From positions 216,773-280,772 of the forward strand of contig NZ_JAHKKG010000015.1 in NCBI RefSeq assembly GCF_018829635.1: a DNA stretch of 64,000 bases, read 5' to 3'. The position numbers and the translations under genes are program-made. The notes under the pieces are model-generated. The model worked only from the letters and a program-made list of their open reading frames with translations, ran no database searches and was not told the origin of the DNA. The number at the start of each line of letters is the position of its first letter. Position 1 is the first letter of the stretch. Below are positions 41,805 through 50,596 of this stretch, one piece after another. The DNA is from Paractinoplanes bogorensis. GTDB taxonomy: Bacteria; Actinomycetota; Actinomycetes; Mycobacteriales; Micromonosporaceae.

Positions 41805-43442
41805 ATGTCGGAGATCCGGGCGCCTCGCGGCGCGGCGTACACCGCGAAGGGCTGGCCGCAGGAGGCCGCCAAGCGGATGCTCATGAACAACCTCGACCCG
41901 GATGTGGCCGAGCGCCCCGAAGACCTCGTCGTCTACGGCGGCACCGGCCGGGCCGCCCGGGACTGGCCGTCCTACCACGCGATCGTCCGCGAACTGGACG
42001 AGCTCAAGGGCGACGAGACGCTGCTGGTGCAGTCGGGCCGGCCGGTCGGCGTGTTCCGCACGCACGAGTGGGCGCCGCGGGTGCTGATCGCCAACTCGAA
42101 CCTGGTCGGCGACTGGGCTTCGTGGCCGGAATTCCGGCGGCTCGAGAACCTCGGGCTGACCATGTACGGCCAGATGACCGCCGGGTCGTGGATCTACATC
42201 GGCACCCAGGGCATCCTGCAGGGCACGTACGAGACGTTCGCCGCGGTCGCCGCCAAGCGGTTCAACGGCACGCTGGCCGGCACCATCACCCTGACCGGCG
42301 GATGCGGCGGCATGGGCGGCGCCCAGCCCCTCGCCGTGACCATGAACGACGGCGTCTGCCTGATCGTCGACATCGACGAGTCGCGTCTGCGGCGCCGGGT
42401 CGAGACCCGCTACCTCGACGAGATCGCCGATGATCTGGACGACGCCCTGGCTCGCGCGGCCGCCGCCAAGAAGGACAAGCGCGCCGTCTCCATCGGCATC
42501 GTCGGCAACGCCGCCCTGGTCTTCCCCGAGATCCTGACCCGTGGCTTCGAGATCGACATCGTCACCGACCAGACCAGCGCGCACGACCCGCTGTCGTACA
42601 TCCCGGTCGGTATCGATCTCGAGGATGCACCGGAATACGCCCGGACGAAGCCCGAGGAATTCACCGACCGCTCCCGCGCCAGCATGGCCAAGCAGGTCGC
42701 GGCCATGGTCGGGTTCATGGACGCGGGCGCCGAGGTGTTCGACTACGGCAACTCGATCCGCGGCGAGGCCAAGCTGGCCGGCTTCGAGCGCGCCTTCGAG
42801 TTCCCCGGCTTCGTGCCGGCGTACATCCGGCCGCTTTTCGCCGAAGGCAAGGGCCCGTTCCGCTGGGCCGCGCTGAGCGGCGACCCGGCCGACATCGCGG
42901 CGACCGACAAGGCCGTGCTCGACCTGTTCCCCGAGAACGAGTCGCTGGCCCGGTGGATGAAGATGGCCGAGGAGCGGGTCGCCTTCCAGGGTCTGCCCGC
43001 GCGCATCTGCTGGCTCGGCTACGGCGAGCGCGACAAGGCGGGCGTGCGCTTCAACGACATGGTCGCGCGAGGCGAGGTGTCGGCACCGATCGTGATCGGC
43101 CGGGACCACCTCGACTCGGGGTCGGTCGCCTCCCCGTACCGGGAAACCGAATCCATGCTCGACGGCTCCGACGCGATCGCCGACTGGCCGCTGCTGAACG
43201 CCCTGCTCAACACGGCCAGCGGCGCGAGCTGGGTGTCGATCCACCACGGTGGCGGCGTCGGCATCGGGCGCTCGATCCACGCCGGTCAGGTCTGTGTGGC
43301 CGACGGCACCGAGCTGGCCGGGCAGAAGATCGAGCGGGTGCTGACCAACGACCCGGGCACCGGCGTGATCCGGCACGTGGACGCCGGTTACGAGTCGGCG
43401 GCCGCCGCGGGCGTGCACATCCCCATGCGACGGGACGCCTAA
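41805..43442 (+). CDS. hutU: Urocanate hydratase
   Basis: A 545-residue enzyme converting urocanate to 4-imidazolone-5-propionate, with tightly bound NAD as electrophile. Family hallmarks are clear: LVVYGGTGRAARDW, MTAGSWIYIGTQGILQGTYETF, TLTGGCGGMGGAQPLAVTMN, and IRGEAKLAGF, and SWVSIHHGGGVGIGRSIHAG near the C-terminus. Length is normal. ATG follows AGGGAAGGG. It precedes the M20 gene with no gap (TAA immediately followed by GTG). Confidence 0.96.
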   Translation: MSEIRAPRGAAYTAKGWPQEAAKRMLMNNLDPDVAERPEDLVVYGGTGRAARDWPSYHAIVRELDELKGDETLLVQSGRPVGVFRTHEWAPRVLIANSNLVGDWASWPEFRRLENLGLTMYGQMTAGSWIYIGTQGILQGTYETFAAVAAKRFNGTLAGTITLTGGCGGMGGAQPLAVTMNDGVCLIVDIDESRLRRRVETRYLDEIADDLDDALARAAAAKKDKRAVSIGIVGNAALVFPEILTRGFEIDIVTDQTSAHDPLSYIPVGIDLEDAPEYARTKPEEFTDRSRASMAKQVAAMVGFMDAGAEVFDYGNSIRGEAKLAGFERAFEFPGFVPAYIRPLFAEGKGPFRWAALSGDPADIAATDKAVLDLFPENESLARWMKMAEERVAFQGLPARICWLGYGERDKAGVRFNDMVARGEVSAPIVIGRDHLDSGSVASPYRETESMLDGSDAIADWPLLNALLNTASGASWVSIHHGGGVGIGRSIHAGQVCVADGTELAGQKIERVLTNDPGTGVIRHVDAGYESAAAAGVHIPMRRDA

Positions 43443-44612
43443 GTGACTTTCCGGGAACTCTGGGACGGGATCGCGCCGATCGGCCGGGCTCCCAAGGGCG
43501 GCTACCTGCGGTATGCGCTCGAGGAGCCCGAGCTGGTGCTGCGCGACTGGTTCCGCAACCAGGCCGCACGCCGCGACATGCCGGTCACCGACGACGGCAA
43601 CGGCAACCTGTTCGCCTGGTGGGGCGACCAGTGGGGGCACGACGCCATCCTGACCGGCTCGCACTTCGACTCGGTGCCGCACGGTGGCGGGTTCGACGGA
43701 CCGCTCGGCATCGTCAGCGGCTTCCTGGCCGTCGACGAGCTGCGCCGCCAGGGGCACGTGCCGAGCAAGCCGATCGCCGTGGTCGCCTTCGTCGAGGAGG
43801 AGGGCGGCCGGTTCGGCGTCCCGTGCCTGGGCTCCCGCCTGCTGTCCGGTGCGATCGAGCCGGCGCAGGCGGCGGCGCTGACCGACCGTGAGGGCATCAC
43901 GTTCGGCGAGGCCCTGGGCGACACCCCGGCCGGTCGGCTGCCCGGCCTGACCAGCCGGATCGGCGCGCTGATCGAGCTGCACATCGAGCAGGGCCGCGCG
44001 CTCGAGGTGCCGGTCGGGGTGGCCAGCGCGATCTGGCCGCACGGGCGGTGGCGGTTCGACTTCACCGGGCACGGCGACCACGCGGGCACGACCCGGATGG
44101 CCGACCGGCGCGACCCGATGCTGACCTTCGCCTACACGGTGCTGGCGGCCAACAAGGAGGCCCGGCTCAACGGCGCCCACGCCACGATGGCTCGCGTCGA
44201 GGTCGAGCCCAACGCGACGAATGCCATTCCTTCCCTCGTACGGGGGTGGCTGGACGCCCGGGCCGCCGAGACCGGGACGCTGGACACCATGGTCGAGGCG
44301 ATCCTGAAGCGGGCCCACGAGCGGGCCGGCCGCGACGGCACCGAGATCGCGGTGACGTCGGAGTCGTTCAGCGCCGAGGTGACGTTCGAGACCTCGCTCG
44401 CGGCACGGCTGTCCACGCTGCTGGGCGACGCGCCGATCCTGCCGACCGGGGCCGGGCACGACGCCGGTGTGCTGTCGGCGCACGTGCCGACCGCGATGCT
44501 CTTCGTCCGCAACCCGACCGGCGTGTCGCACTCCCCCGCCGAGCACGCCGACGAGGCGGACTGCGTGGCGGGCATCGGCGCCTTGGCGACGGTTCTCGGC
44601 GACCTCACATGA
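43443..44612 (+). CDS. M20-family amidohydrolase (AllC-like) in the hut operon
   Basis: A 389-residue dinuclear-metal amidohydrolase of the allantoate amidohydrolase / N-carbamoyl amino-acid hydrolase group. Metal ligands and catalytic residues are in TGSHFDSVPHGGGFDGPLG, FVEEEGGRFG, LIELHIEQG, and GAGHDAG; the lid-domain substrate segment GHGDHAGTTRMADRRD is present. It lies between hutU and hutF where no HutG (N-formylglutamate deformylase) exists. HutF makes N-formylglutamate, so this enzyme most likely hydrolyses it (or an N-formimino compound) to glutamate. True allantoate activity cannot be excluded. Confidence 0.88.
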   Translation: MTFRELWDGIAPIGRAPKGGYLRYALEEPELVLRDWFRNQAARRDMPVTDDGNGNLFAWWGDQWGHDAILTGSHFDSVPHGGGFDGPLGIVSGFLAVDELRRQGHVPSKPIAVVAFVEEEGGRFGVPCLGSRLLSGAIEPAQAAALTDREGITFGEALGDTPAGRLPGLTSRIGALIELHIEQGRALEVPVGVASAIWPHGRWRFDFTGHGDHAGTTRMADRRDPMLTFAYTVLAANKEARLNGAHATMARVEVEPNATNAIPSLVRGWLDARAAETGTLDTMVEAILKRAHERAGRDGTEIAVTSESFSAEVTFETSLAARLSTLLGDAPILPTGAGHDAGVLSAHVPTAMLFVRNPTGVSHSPAEHADEADCVAGIGALATVLGDLT

Positions 44613-46087
44613 CAACCTTCTTTTCCCCGTACGTATGGACAGGCGGGGCGCTGGCACGAAATGTCACCATTGAGGTGGCTGACGGCGTGATCACGGCCGT
44701 GCGCCCTGACCCGGACGGCTCGGCGTTGGGCGACTCGGGCGATGCCGGAACGCCGGTCTTGCTGCCCGGCCTGGTCCTGCCCGGCTTCGCCAACGCCCAC
44801 TCGCACGCGTTCCACCGGGCGCTCCGCGGACGCACCCACGCGGGCGGCGGCAGCTTCTGGACGTGGCGCGACCTGATGTACTCGGTGGCCGAACGCCTCG
44901 ACCCGGACAGCTACTACGCCCTGGCCAAGGCCGTCTACGCCGAGATGGCCCGGGCCGGCATCACCGCCGTGGGCGAGTTCCACTATCTGCACCACGGTCC
45001 GGACGGCACGCCCTACGCCGACCCCAACGCCATGGGGAACGCGCTGATCGCCGCCGCGGCCGACGCCGGGATCCGGATCACGCTGCTGGACACGCTCTAT
45101 CTGACCGCCACGGTGGACGGCAAGCCGCTCGAGGGCGTGCAGCGCCGGTTCGGCGACGGCGACCTCGACGGCTGGTCGGCCCGGGTCGCCGGCCTGCGTT
45201 CTTCGCCCCACGCCCGGATCGGCGCCGCGCTGCACTCGGTGCGAGCTGTTCCGGCGGGCGCGATGGCCTCGTTCGCCTATCGCACGGCCGGGCAACCGGT
45301 GCACGTCCACCTCAGTGAGCAGCGGGCCGAGAACGAGCAGACCCTTTCCGCGTACGGCTGCACCCCCACCGAACTGCTCCAGCGCCACGGCGTGTGGCGC
45401 GAGTCGACGGTCGCGGTGCACGCCACCCACCTCACCGATCGTGACGTCGAGATCCTCGGGAATCACCACGTGTGCTTCTGCCCGACGACCGAGCGGGACC
45501 TCGCCGACGGCATCGGACCGGCGCGTCGGCTTTCCGACGCGGGCGCCCGGCTCAGCCTGGGCAGCGACAGTCACGCGGTGATCGACCAGCTCGAGGAGTT
45601 GCGCGCGCTGGAGATGAACGACCGGCTGGCCACCGAGCAGCGGGGGCGCTTCACGCCGGCCCAGCTGATCGCGGCGGCGGCCAACCACGAGTCGATCGGC
45701 TGGACCGACGCCGGGGAGATCGCCGTGGGCATGCGGGCCGACTTCGTGTGCGTGGGTCTCGACAGCGTCCGTACCGCCGGCGTCTCCCCCGACCAGGCCG
45801 TGCTCGCGGCGACCGCGGCCGACATCACCCATGTGGTCGCCGACGGCCGGGTCATCGTGGCCGACAGCCGGCACACGTCGATCGACGTGCCGCGCGAACT
45901 GAGCGAGACAATCGCGGCGCTGACCGGTAATCGCCGTGCGAGTGACCAGCTCGCGGGCACGGAAACGCGCAACAAGCTCGCGAGCGCGGAACCACGCAAC
46001 AAACTCGCGAGCGCGGAACCACGCAACAAACTCGCGAGCGCGGAACCACGCAACAAACTCGCGAGCGCCGAAGTGAGCGACAAATGA
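44609..46087 (+). CDS. hutF: Formimidoylglutamate deiminase with repetitive C-terminal tail
   Basis: A 492-residue amidohydrolase-superfamily enzyme converting N-formimidoyl-L-glutamate to N-formyl-L-glutamate and ammonia. Zn-binding motifs are visible: FANAHSHAFHRAL, the VHLSEQ segment, VAVHATHL and LGSDSHAVIDQLEELR. ATG overlaps the previous stop (ATGA). Beyond the normal end (about residue 448) there is a tail made of four 9-residue repeats EPRNKLASA and a partial fifth. The tail is encoded by 27-base tandem repeats and is not expected in the family. Confidence 0.94.
   Translation: MTTFFSPYVWTGGALARNVTIEVADGVITAVRPDPDGSALGDSGDAGTPVLLPGLVLPGFANAHSHAFHRALRGRTHAGGGSFWTWRDLMYSVAERLDPDSYYALAKAVYAEMARAGITAVGEFHYLHHGPDGTPYADPNAMGNALIAAAADAGIRITLLDTLYLTATVDGKPLEGVQRRFGDGDLDGWSARVAGLRSSPHARIGAALHSVRAVPAGAMASFAYRTAGQPVHVHLSEQRAENEQTLSAYGCTPTELLQRHGVWRESTVAVHATHLTDRDVEILGNHHVCFCPTTERDLADGIGPARRLSDAGARLSLGSDSHAVIDQLEELRALEMNDRLATEQRGRFTPAQLIAAAANHESIGWTDAGEIAVGMRADFVCVGLDSVRTAGVSPDQAVLAATAADITHVVADGRVIVADSRHTSIDVPRELSETIAALTGNRRASDQLAGTETRNKLASAEPRNKLASAEPRNKLASAEPRNKLASAEVSDK
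45962..46078 (+). repeat. 27-base tandem repeats at the 3' end of hutF
   Basis: Units begin at 45962, 45989, 46016 and 46043, each 27 bases and almost identical, with a degenerate fifth unit up to 46078. They encode E-P-R-N-K-L-A-S-A in frame. Confidence 0.95.
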
Positions 46088-47241
46088 GCATTGTGGTCGA
46101 CAACATCGGTGAGCTCGTCACCAACAATCCCGCTGACGGTGACGGGCTTCTCGGTCTCCGGCACGATGCCGCTCTGGTGATCGAAGACGGGCGGGTCGCG
46201 TGGATCGGCCCGTCGGCCGGTGCCCCCGCCGCGGATCAGCGGATCGACGCCTCCGGGAGCGCGGTGCTGCCCGGCTTCGTCGACAGCCATGCGCATCTGA
46301 TGTTCGCCGGTGACCGGGCGGCCGAGTTCGGGGCCCGGATGGCCGGCGAGCCCTACACCGGCGGCGGCATCCGGACCACGGTGGCGGCGACCCGGGCGGC
46401 GAGCGACGACGAACTCCGGGCCAACGCGAAACGCCTGGTCGACGAGGCGCTCCGCCAGGGCACGACGACCATCGAGATCAAGAGTGGCTACGGGCTGAAC
46501 GTCGACGACGAGGCGCGGTCGCTGCGGCTGGCCCGGGAGCTGACGACCGAGACGACGTTCCTGGGCGCGCACGTGGTGCCGGCCGGGAGCGACCCCGACG
46601 CGTACGTGAAGCTCGTCTGCACCGAAATGCTCGAGGCCTGTTCCCCGTACGCGAAATGGATCGACGTCTTCTGTGATCGCGGGGCGTTCGACGGCGATCA
46701 GACGCGCGCGATCCTCGAGGCCGGCGCCCGCACGGGCCTGCTGACCCGGGTGCACGCCAATCAACTGGTCGCCGGTCCGGGCGTACAGCTGGCGGTCGAA
46801 CTGGACGCGGCCAGCGCCGACCACTGCACGCATCTGAGCGATGCGGACATCACCGCGCTGTCCGGGTCGAACACGGTGGCCACGCTGCTGCCGGGCGCCG
46901 AGTTCTCGACCCGGTCGCCCTATCCCGATGCGCGCCGGCTGATCGATTCCGGCGTGACGGTCGCCCTGGCCACGGACTGCAACCCCGGTTCGTCGTACAC
47001 GTCCTCGATGCCGTTCTGCATCGCGCTCGCCGTCCGCGACATGCGGATGACCCCGGCCGAGGCCGTGCACGCGGCCACCGCCGGCAGCGCGCGGGCCCTG
47101 CGCCGCGACGACATCGGCCGGCTGACCGTCGGCGCGCGGGCCGACCTGATCGTGCTCGACGCGCCGTCCCACCTGCACCTGGCCTACCGTCCCGGTGTCC
47201 CCCTGATCAGCACAGTCGTGCACAACGGAGCCCCCCAATGA
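46084..47241 (+). CDS. hutI: Imidazolonepropionase
   Basis: A 385-residue metal-dependent amidohydrolase converting imidazolone propionate to N-formimidoyl-L-glutamate. Motifs include LPGFVDSHAHLMFAG (Zn-binding HxH), TTIEIKSGYGLN, FLGAHVVP, RVHANQL and LATDCNPGSSYT. It overlaps hutF by ATGA at its start and hutH by ATGA at its end, so the three are translationally coupled. Confidence 0.95.
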   Translation: MSIVVDNIGELVTNNPADGDGLLGLRHDAALVIEDGRVAWIGPSAGAPAADQRIDASGSAVLPGFVDSHAHLMFAGDRAAEFGARMAGEPYTGGGIRTTVAATRAASDDELRANAKRLVDEALRQGTTTIEIKSGYGLNVDDEARSLRLARELTTETTFLGAHVVPAGSDPDAYVKLVCTEMLEACSPYAKWIDVFCDRGAFDGDQTRAILEAGARTGLLTRVHANQLVAGPGVQLAVELDAASADHCTHLSDADITALSGSNTVATLLPGAEFSTRSPYPDARRLIDSGVTVALATDCNPGSSYTSSMPFCIALAVRDMRMTPAEAVHAATAGSARALRRDDIGRLTVGARADLIVLDAPSHLHLAYRPGVPLISTVVHNGAPQ

Positions 47242-48776
47242 AGGTCGTAACCGTTCAACCCACCGGCGTCACCCCCGCCGATGTGCTCGCGGTCGCCCGC
47301 GACAACGCCCGCGTCGAGATCGCCCCCGAGACCGTGGCCGCCATGGCCACGAGCCGGGCCATCGTCGACAACATCGAGGCCTCCGGCAAGCCCGTGTACG
47401 GGGTGTCGACCGGCTTCGGCGCCCTGGCCAACACGTCCATCGCCCCCGAGCGCCGGGCCGAGCTGCAGCACGCGCTCATCCGCTCGCACGCGGCCGGGAT
47501 CGGCGCGCCCATGCCGCGCGAGGTCGTCCGCGCGATGATGCTCCTTCGGCTGCGGTCGCTCGCCCTCGGTCACTCCGGTGTGCGCCCGGTGCTCGCGCAG
47601 GGCCTGGCCGACCTGCTCAACCACGACATCACCCCGTGGGTGCCGGAACACGGCTCGCTGGGCGCGTCGGGTGACCTGGCTCCGCTCGCGCACTGCGCGG
47701 TCGTGCTGCTCGGCGAGGGCTGGGTGCTCGGCAAGGACGGCGCCCGCCTGGCCGCCGCCGAGGCCCTGCACACGGCCGGGCTGGAGCCGCTCGAGCTGGC
47801 CGCCAAGGAGGGGCTGGCCCTGATCAACGGCACCGACGGCATGCTCGGCATGCTGCTGCTGGCCATCGACGACGCCGCGCACCTGTTCACCATGGCCGAC
47901 GTGACGGCGGCGCTGGCGATCGAGGCGATGCTCGGTTCGGAGCGCCCGTTCCGGCCCGAGCTGCACGCGATCCGGCCGCATCCGGGCCAGTCGGCGTCCG
48001 CCGCAAACATCCTCACCCTGCTCCAGGACTCCACGATCATGGACTCGCACCGGGACGACCTGGCCCACGCGGTGCAGGACGCGTACTCGATGCGCTGTGC
48101 TCCCCAGGTGGCCGGCGCGGCCCGGGACACGCTGGATTTCGTCCGTACGACCGCCGCGCGCGAACTGGTGTCCGTGGTGGACAACCCGGTGGTGCTGCCG
48201 GACGGGCGGGTCGAGTCGACCGGCAACTTCCACGGTGCGCCGCTCGGGTTCGCGGCCGACTTCCTGGCCATCGCCGCCGCCGAGGTGGGCGCGATCGCCG
48301 AACGCCGCGTCGACCGCCTGCTCGACGTGACCCGCAACCGTGACCTGCCGCCGTTCCTGTCCCCCGACGCCGGCGTGAACTCGGGTCTGATGATCGCCCA
48401 GTACACGGCGGCCGGCATCGTGGCCGAGAACCGCCGCCTCGCCTCCCCCGCGTCGGTCGACTCGCTGCCCACCAGCGGCATGCAGGAGGACCACGTCTCG
48501 ATGGGCTGGGCCGCCACCAAGAAGCTGCGCACGGTGCTCGACAACCTGACGTCGCTTCTGGCCGTCGAGCTGATTTCCGCCGTACGCGGTCTGCAGCTTC
48601 GCGCTCCCCTGCAGCCCTCGCCGGCCGGGCGTGCGGCCATCGAAGCACTGGAACCCTCGGCCGGCCGCCCCGGCCCCGACCTGTTCCTGGCCCCGGCCCT
48701 GGAGGCGGCCCGTGCCGTGGTCGCGGGCCGCGACCTGCGCACCCGGATCGAAAGCGCGACGGGCGCTCTGCGGTAG
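47238..48776 (+). CDS. hutH: Histidine ammonia-lyase
   Basis: A 512-residue enzyme removing ammonia from histidine to give urocanate, the first step of the pathway. The MIO prosthetic group forms from Ala-Ser-Gly in GSLGASGDLAPLAH; other landmarks are YGVSTGFGAL near the N-terminus, LINGTDGMLG and the QEDHVSMGW segment. It is the last gene of the operon. Directly after it lies a GC-rich 37-base tandem repeat array instead of a clear terminator. Confidence 0.96.
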   Translation: MKVVTVQPTGVTPADVLAVARDNARVEIAPETVAAMATSRAIVDNIEASGKPVYGVSTGFGALANTSIAPERRAELQHALIRSHAAGIGAPMPREVVRAMMLLRLRSLALGHSGVRPVLAQGLADLLNHDITPWVPEHGSLGASGDLAPLAHCAVVLLGEGWVLGKDGARLAAAEALHTAGLEPLELAAKEGLALINGTDGMLGMLLLAIDDAAHLFTMADVTAALAIEAMLGSERPFRPELHAIRPHPGQSASAANILTLLQDSTIMDSHRDDLAHAVQDAYSMRCAPQVAGAARDTLDFVRTTAARELVSVVDNPVVLPDGRVESTGNFHGAPLGFAADFLAIAAAEVGAIAERRVDRLLDVTRNRDLPPFLSPDAGVNSGLMIAQYTAAGIVAENRRLASPASVDSLPTSGMQEDHVSMGWAATKKLRTVLDNLTSLLAVELISAVRGLQLRAPLQPSPAGRAAIEALEPSAGRPGPDLFLAPALEAARAVVAGRDLRTRIESATGALR

Positions 48777-48797
48777 GCCGTCGCGGACCCACAGCAG

Positions 48798-49090
48798 TGC
48801 GCGCCGCGGTCGCTCTTCGCGGGTCCCCCGGCAGGACGCGCCGCGGTCGCTCTTCGCGGGTCCCCGGCGGGACGCGCCGCGGTCCCTCCGCGAGTCCCCC
48901 GGCGGGACGCGCCGCGGCCGCCCTTCGCGAGTCCCCCGGCGGGACGCGCCGCGGCCGCCCTTCGCGAGTCCCCCAGCGGGACGCGCCGCGGCCGCCCTTC
49001 GCGAGTCCCCCGGCGGAGCGCGCCGCGGCCGCCCTTCGCGAGTCCCCCAGCGGGACGCGCCGCGTTGCTCTTCGCGGGTCCCACGGCGGG
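48798..49090. repeat. GC-rich 37-base tandem repeat array
   Basis: About eight degenerate copies of a 35-37-base unit that starts GACGCGCCGCGG and continues CCGCCCTTCGCGAGTC; copies begin near 48798, 48835, 48871, 48906, 48943, 48980, 49017 and 49054. Since 37 is not a multiple of three, this is not a coding repeat, although open frames run through it by base composition. There are no spacers, so it is not CRISPR. It fills the 340-base gap between hutH and the FAD enzyme. Confidence 0.9.
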
Positions 49091-49114
49091 GCGCGGCCTG
49101 GGTAGGTTGCCATT

Positions 49115-50584
49115 GTGGACTCGCATGCAGTGGTGATCGGCGCGGGCATGGCGGGACTGGCCGCCGCCCGCGTCCTCAGCGACCGGTATTCGCGCGTGAC
49201 CGTTCTTGATCGGGACGAGTTACCGGCCGGCTCCCGGCCCCGACGGGGCGTGCCGCAGAGTTCGGCGCCGCACATTCTGCTCGTCGCGGGGCGGGAAGAA
49301 CTGAGCACGCTGTTTCCCGGCCTGTCGGAGGAACTCGTCGAAGCGGGCGGATCCCGCTTCGACACCGGCCTGGGGTTGTGCACCTATCGACTGGGCCGGC
49401 GCTGGCCCCAGGAGCCGACCGGCATGGACCTCGTGTCGGTCAGCCGGCCCCAGCTCGAGGCCGCGCTCCGTCGCCGGGTCACCGCGCTGCCCGGCGTGAT
49501 CGTGCGCGACCAGGTCGCCGTGTCCGGCCTGACCAGCGCCACCGCCGGCCCGGAAAGCAGTGCGGGCGACCCGGCTAGCCGCGCGAGTGACCCGACGGGC
49601 GACCCGGCCGGCCGCGCGGGCGACCCGGCGGGCGTCTCGGTCGGCCGCGCGGGCGACCCGGCCGGCCGCGCGGGCGACCCGGCGGGCGCCTCGGTCGGCG
49701 TGACCGGGGTGATTCTCGACAACGGCGAGGTCCTGCACGCCGATCTGGTGGTCGACGGCACCGGCCGGGGCGCCCGATCGGACCGGTGGCTGAGTGAGCT
49801 GGGCCTTTCCTCCCCGGCGCAGCTCGAGGTCAAGGTCGGCGTCGCCTACTCGACCCGGATCTATCGGCGCCGCCCGGACGACCTGCCGGGCTGGGACGCG
49901 GCGTTCGTGCTGCCCACCGCGCCCGAGCAGCGGATGTCGGGCCTGGTGCTGCCGATCGAGGACGACCGCTGGCTGATCGCGATCGGTGGCTGGCATCTGA
50001 GCGACCCGCCCACCGACCCGGAAAGCCTCGAACGGCACGCGCGCGAGCTGCCCGACCCGATCGTGGCCGAGGTGATGAGCCGGGCCGAACCGCTCGGCGA
50101 CCCGGCCGTGTTCCGGTTCCCGTCGAGCCGGCGGCGCCTGTTCGAGCAGCTGGAGTCGCCCCCGGCCGGTTACGTGGCGCTCGGCGACGCCGTCTGCAGC
50201 TTCAACCCGATCTATGGCCAGGGGATGACCTGCGCGGCCATGTCCGCGGTCGCGCTGGGCGCCGCGCTCGACCAGCACGGCGGCCGGGCGAGCACGGCGA
50301 TGGCCCGCGCCTACTACGCGCGGGTGGCCGAGATCGTGCAGGTGCCGTGGCAGTTCGCGGTCGGCGGCGACTTCGTCTATCCCCAGACGACCGGCCCCCG
50401 CCCGCGGGGAATCGCGCTGCGAAACTGGTACTCGCGCCGGATCGCCTACGCCTCGCAGATCGACGCCGAGGTCAATCGCACCTTTGTCCGCGTCCAGCAT
50501 CTGGTCGATCCACCCTCGGTGCTGACCCGGCCCGGTTTCGCCTTACGCGTGCTGCGAAAGGCGCGTGAACGCCTGCGCTCCTGA
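49115..50584 (+). CDS. FAD-dependent oxidoreductase (geranylgeranyl-reductase / halogenase-like)
   Basis: A 489-residue flavoprotein with an N-terminal Rossmann motif (AVVIGAGMAGLAAARVL), a later GD motif for FAD (GYVALGDAVCSFNPIYGQGMTCAAMSAVALG) and DLVVDGTGRGARSD. This is the layout of group A flavin monooxygenases and squalene-epoxidase-like enzymes. Substrate unknown. Residues 151-194 form an inserted repeat of GDPAGRA / GVSVGRA units between the strands preceding DNGEVLHADLVVDGTG, absent from normal members of the family. The GTG start gives the expected N-terminus. Confidence 0.85.
   Translation: MDSHAVVIGAGMAGLAAARVLSDRYSRVTVLDRDELPAGSRPRRGVPQSSAPHILLVAGREELSTLFPGLSEELVEAGGSRFDTGLGLCTYRLGRRWPQEPTGMDLVSVSRPQLEAALRRRVTALPGVIVRDQVAVSGLTSATAGPESSAGDPASRASDPTGDPAGRAGDPAGVSVGRAGDPAGRAGDPAGASVGVTGVILDNGEVLHADLVVDGTGRGARSDRWLSELGLSSPAQLEVKVGVAYSTRIYRRRPDDLPGWDAAFVLPTAPEQRMSGLVLPIEDDRWLIAIGGWHLSDPPTDPESLERHARELPDPIVAEVMSRAEPLGDPAVFRFPSSRRRLFEQLESPPAGYVALGDAVCSFNPIYGQGMTCAAMSAVALGAALDQHGGRASTAMARAYYARVAEIVQVPWQFAVGGDFVYPQTTGPRPRGIALRNWYSRRIAYASQIDAEVNRTFVRVQHLVDPPSVLTRPGFALRVLRKARERLRS
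49565..49696 (+). repeat. In-frame Gly-Asp-Pro-Ala repeat in the FAD enzyme
   Basis: Repeated GCGGGCGACCCGGC-type units (with longer duplicated blocks) encode GDPAGRA and VSVGRAGDPA motifs inserted in a surface loop. Confidence 0.8.
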
Positions 50585-50596
50585 CCCGGCCGGGGC

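Noticed and set aside
41583..44657. A very long open frame (about 1000 codons) on the minus strand opposite hutU, the M20 gene and hutF
   Set aside because: It is antisense to three clearly identified enzymes, has no ribosome site or recognisable domain, and is rich in Arg/Gly/His as expected from reading high-GC codons in a shadow frame.
48798..49090. Tandem array considered as a CRISPR
   Set aside because: Units are contiguous and degenerate with no unique spacers, and no cas genes are near.
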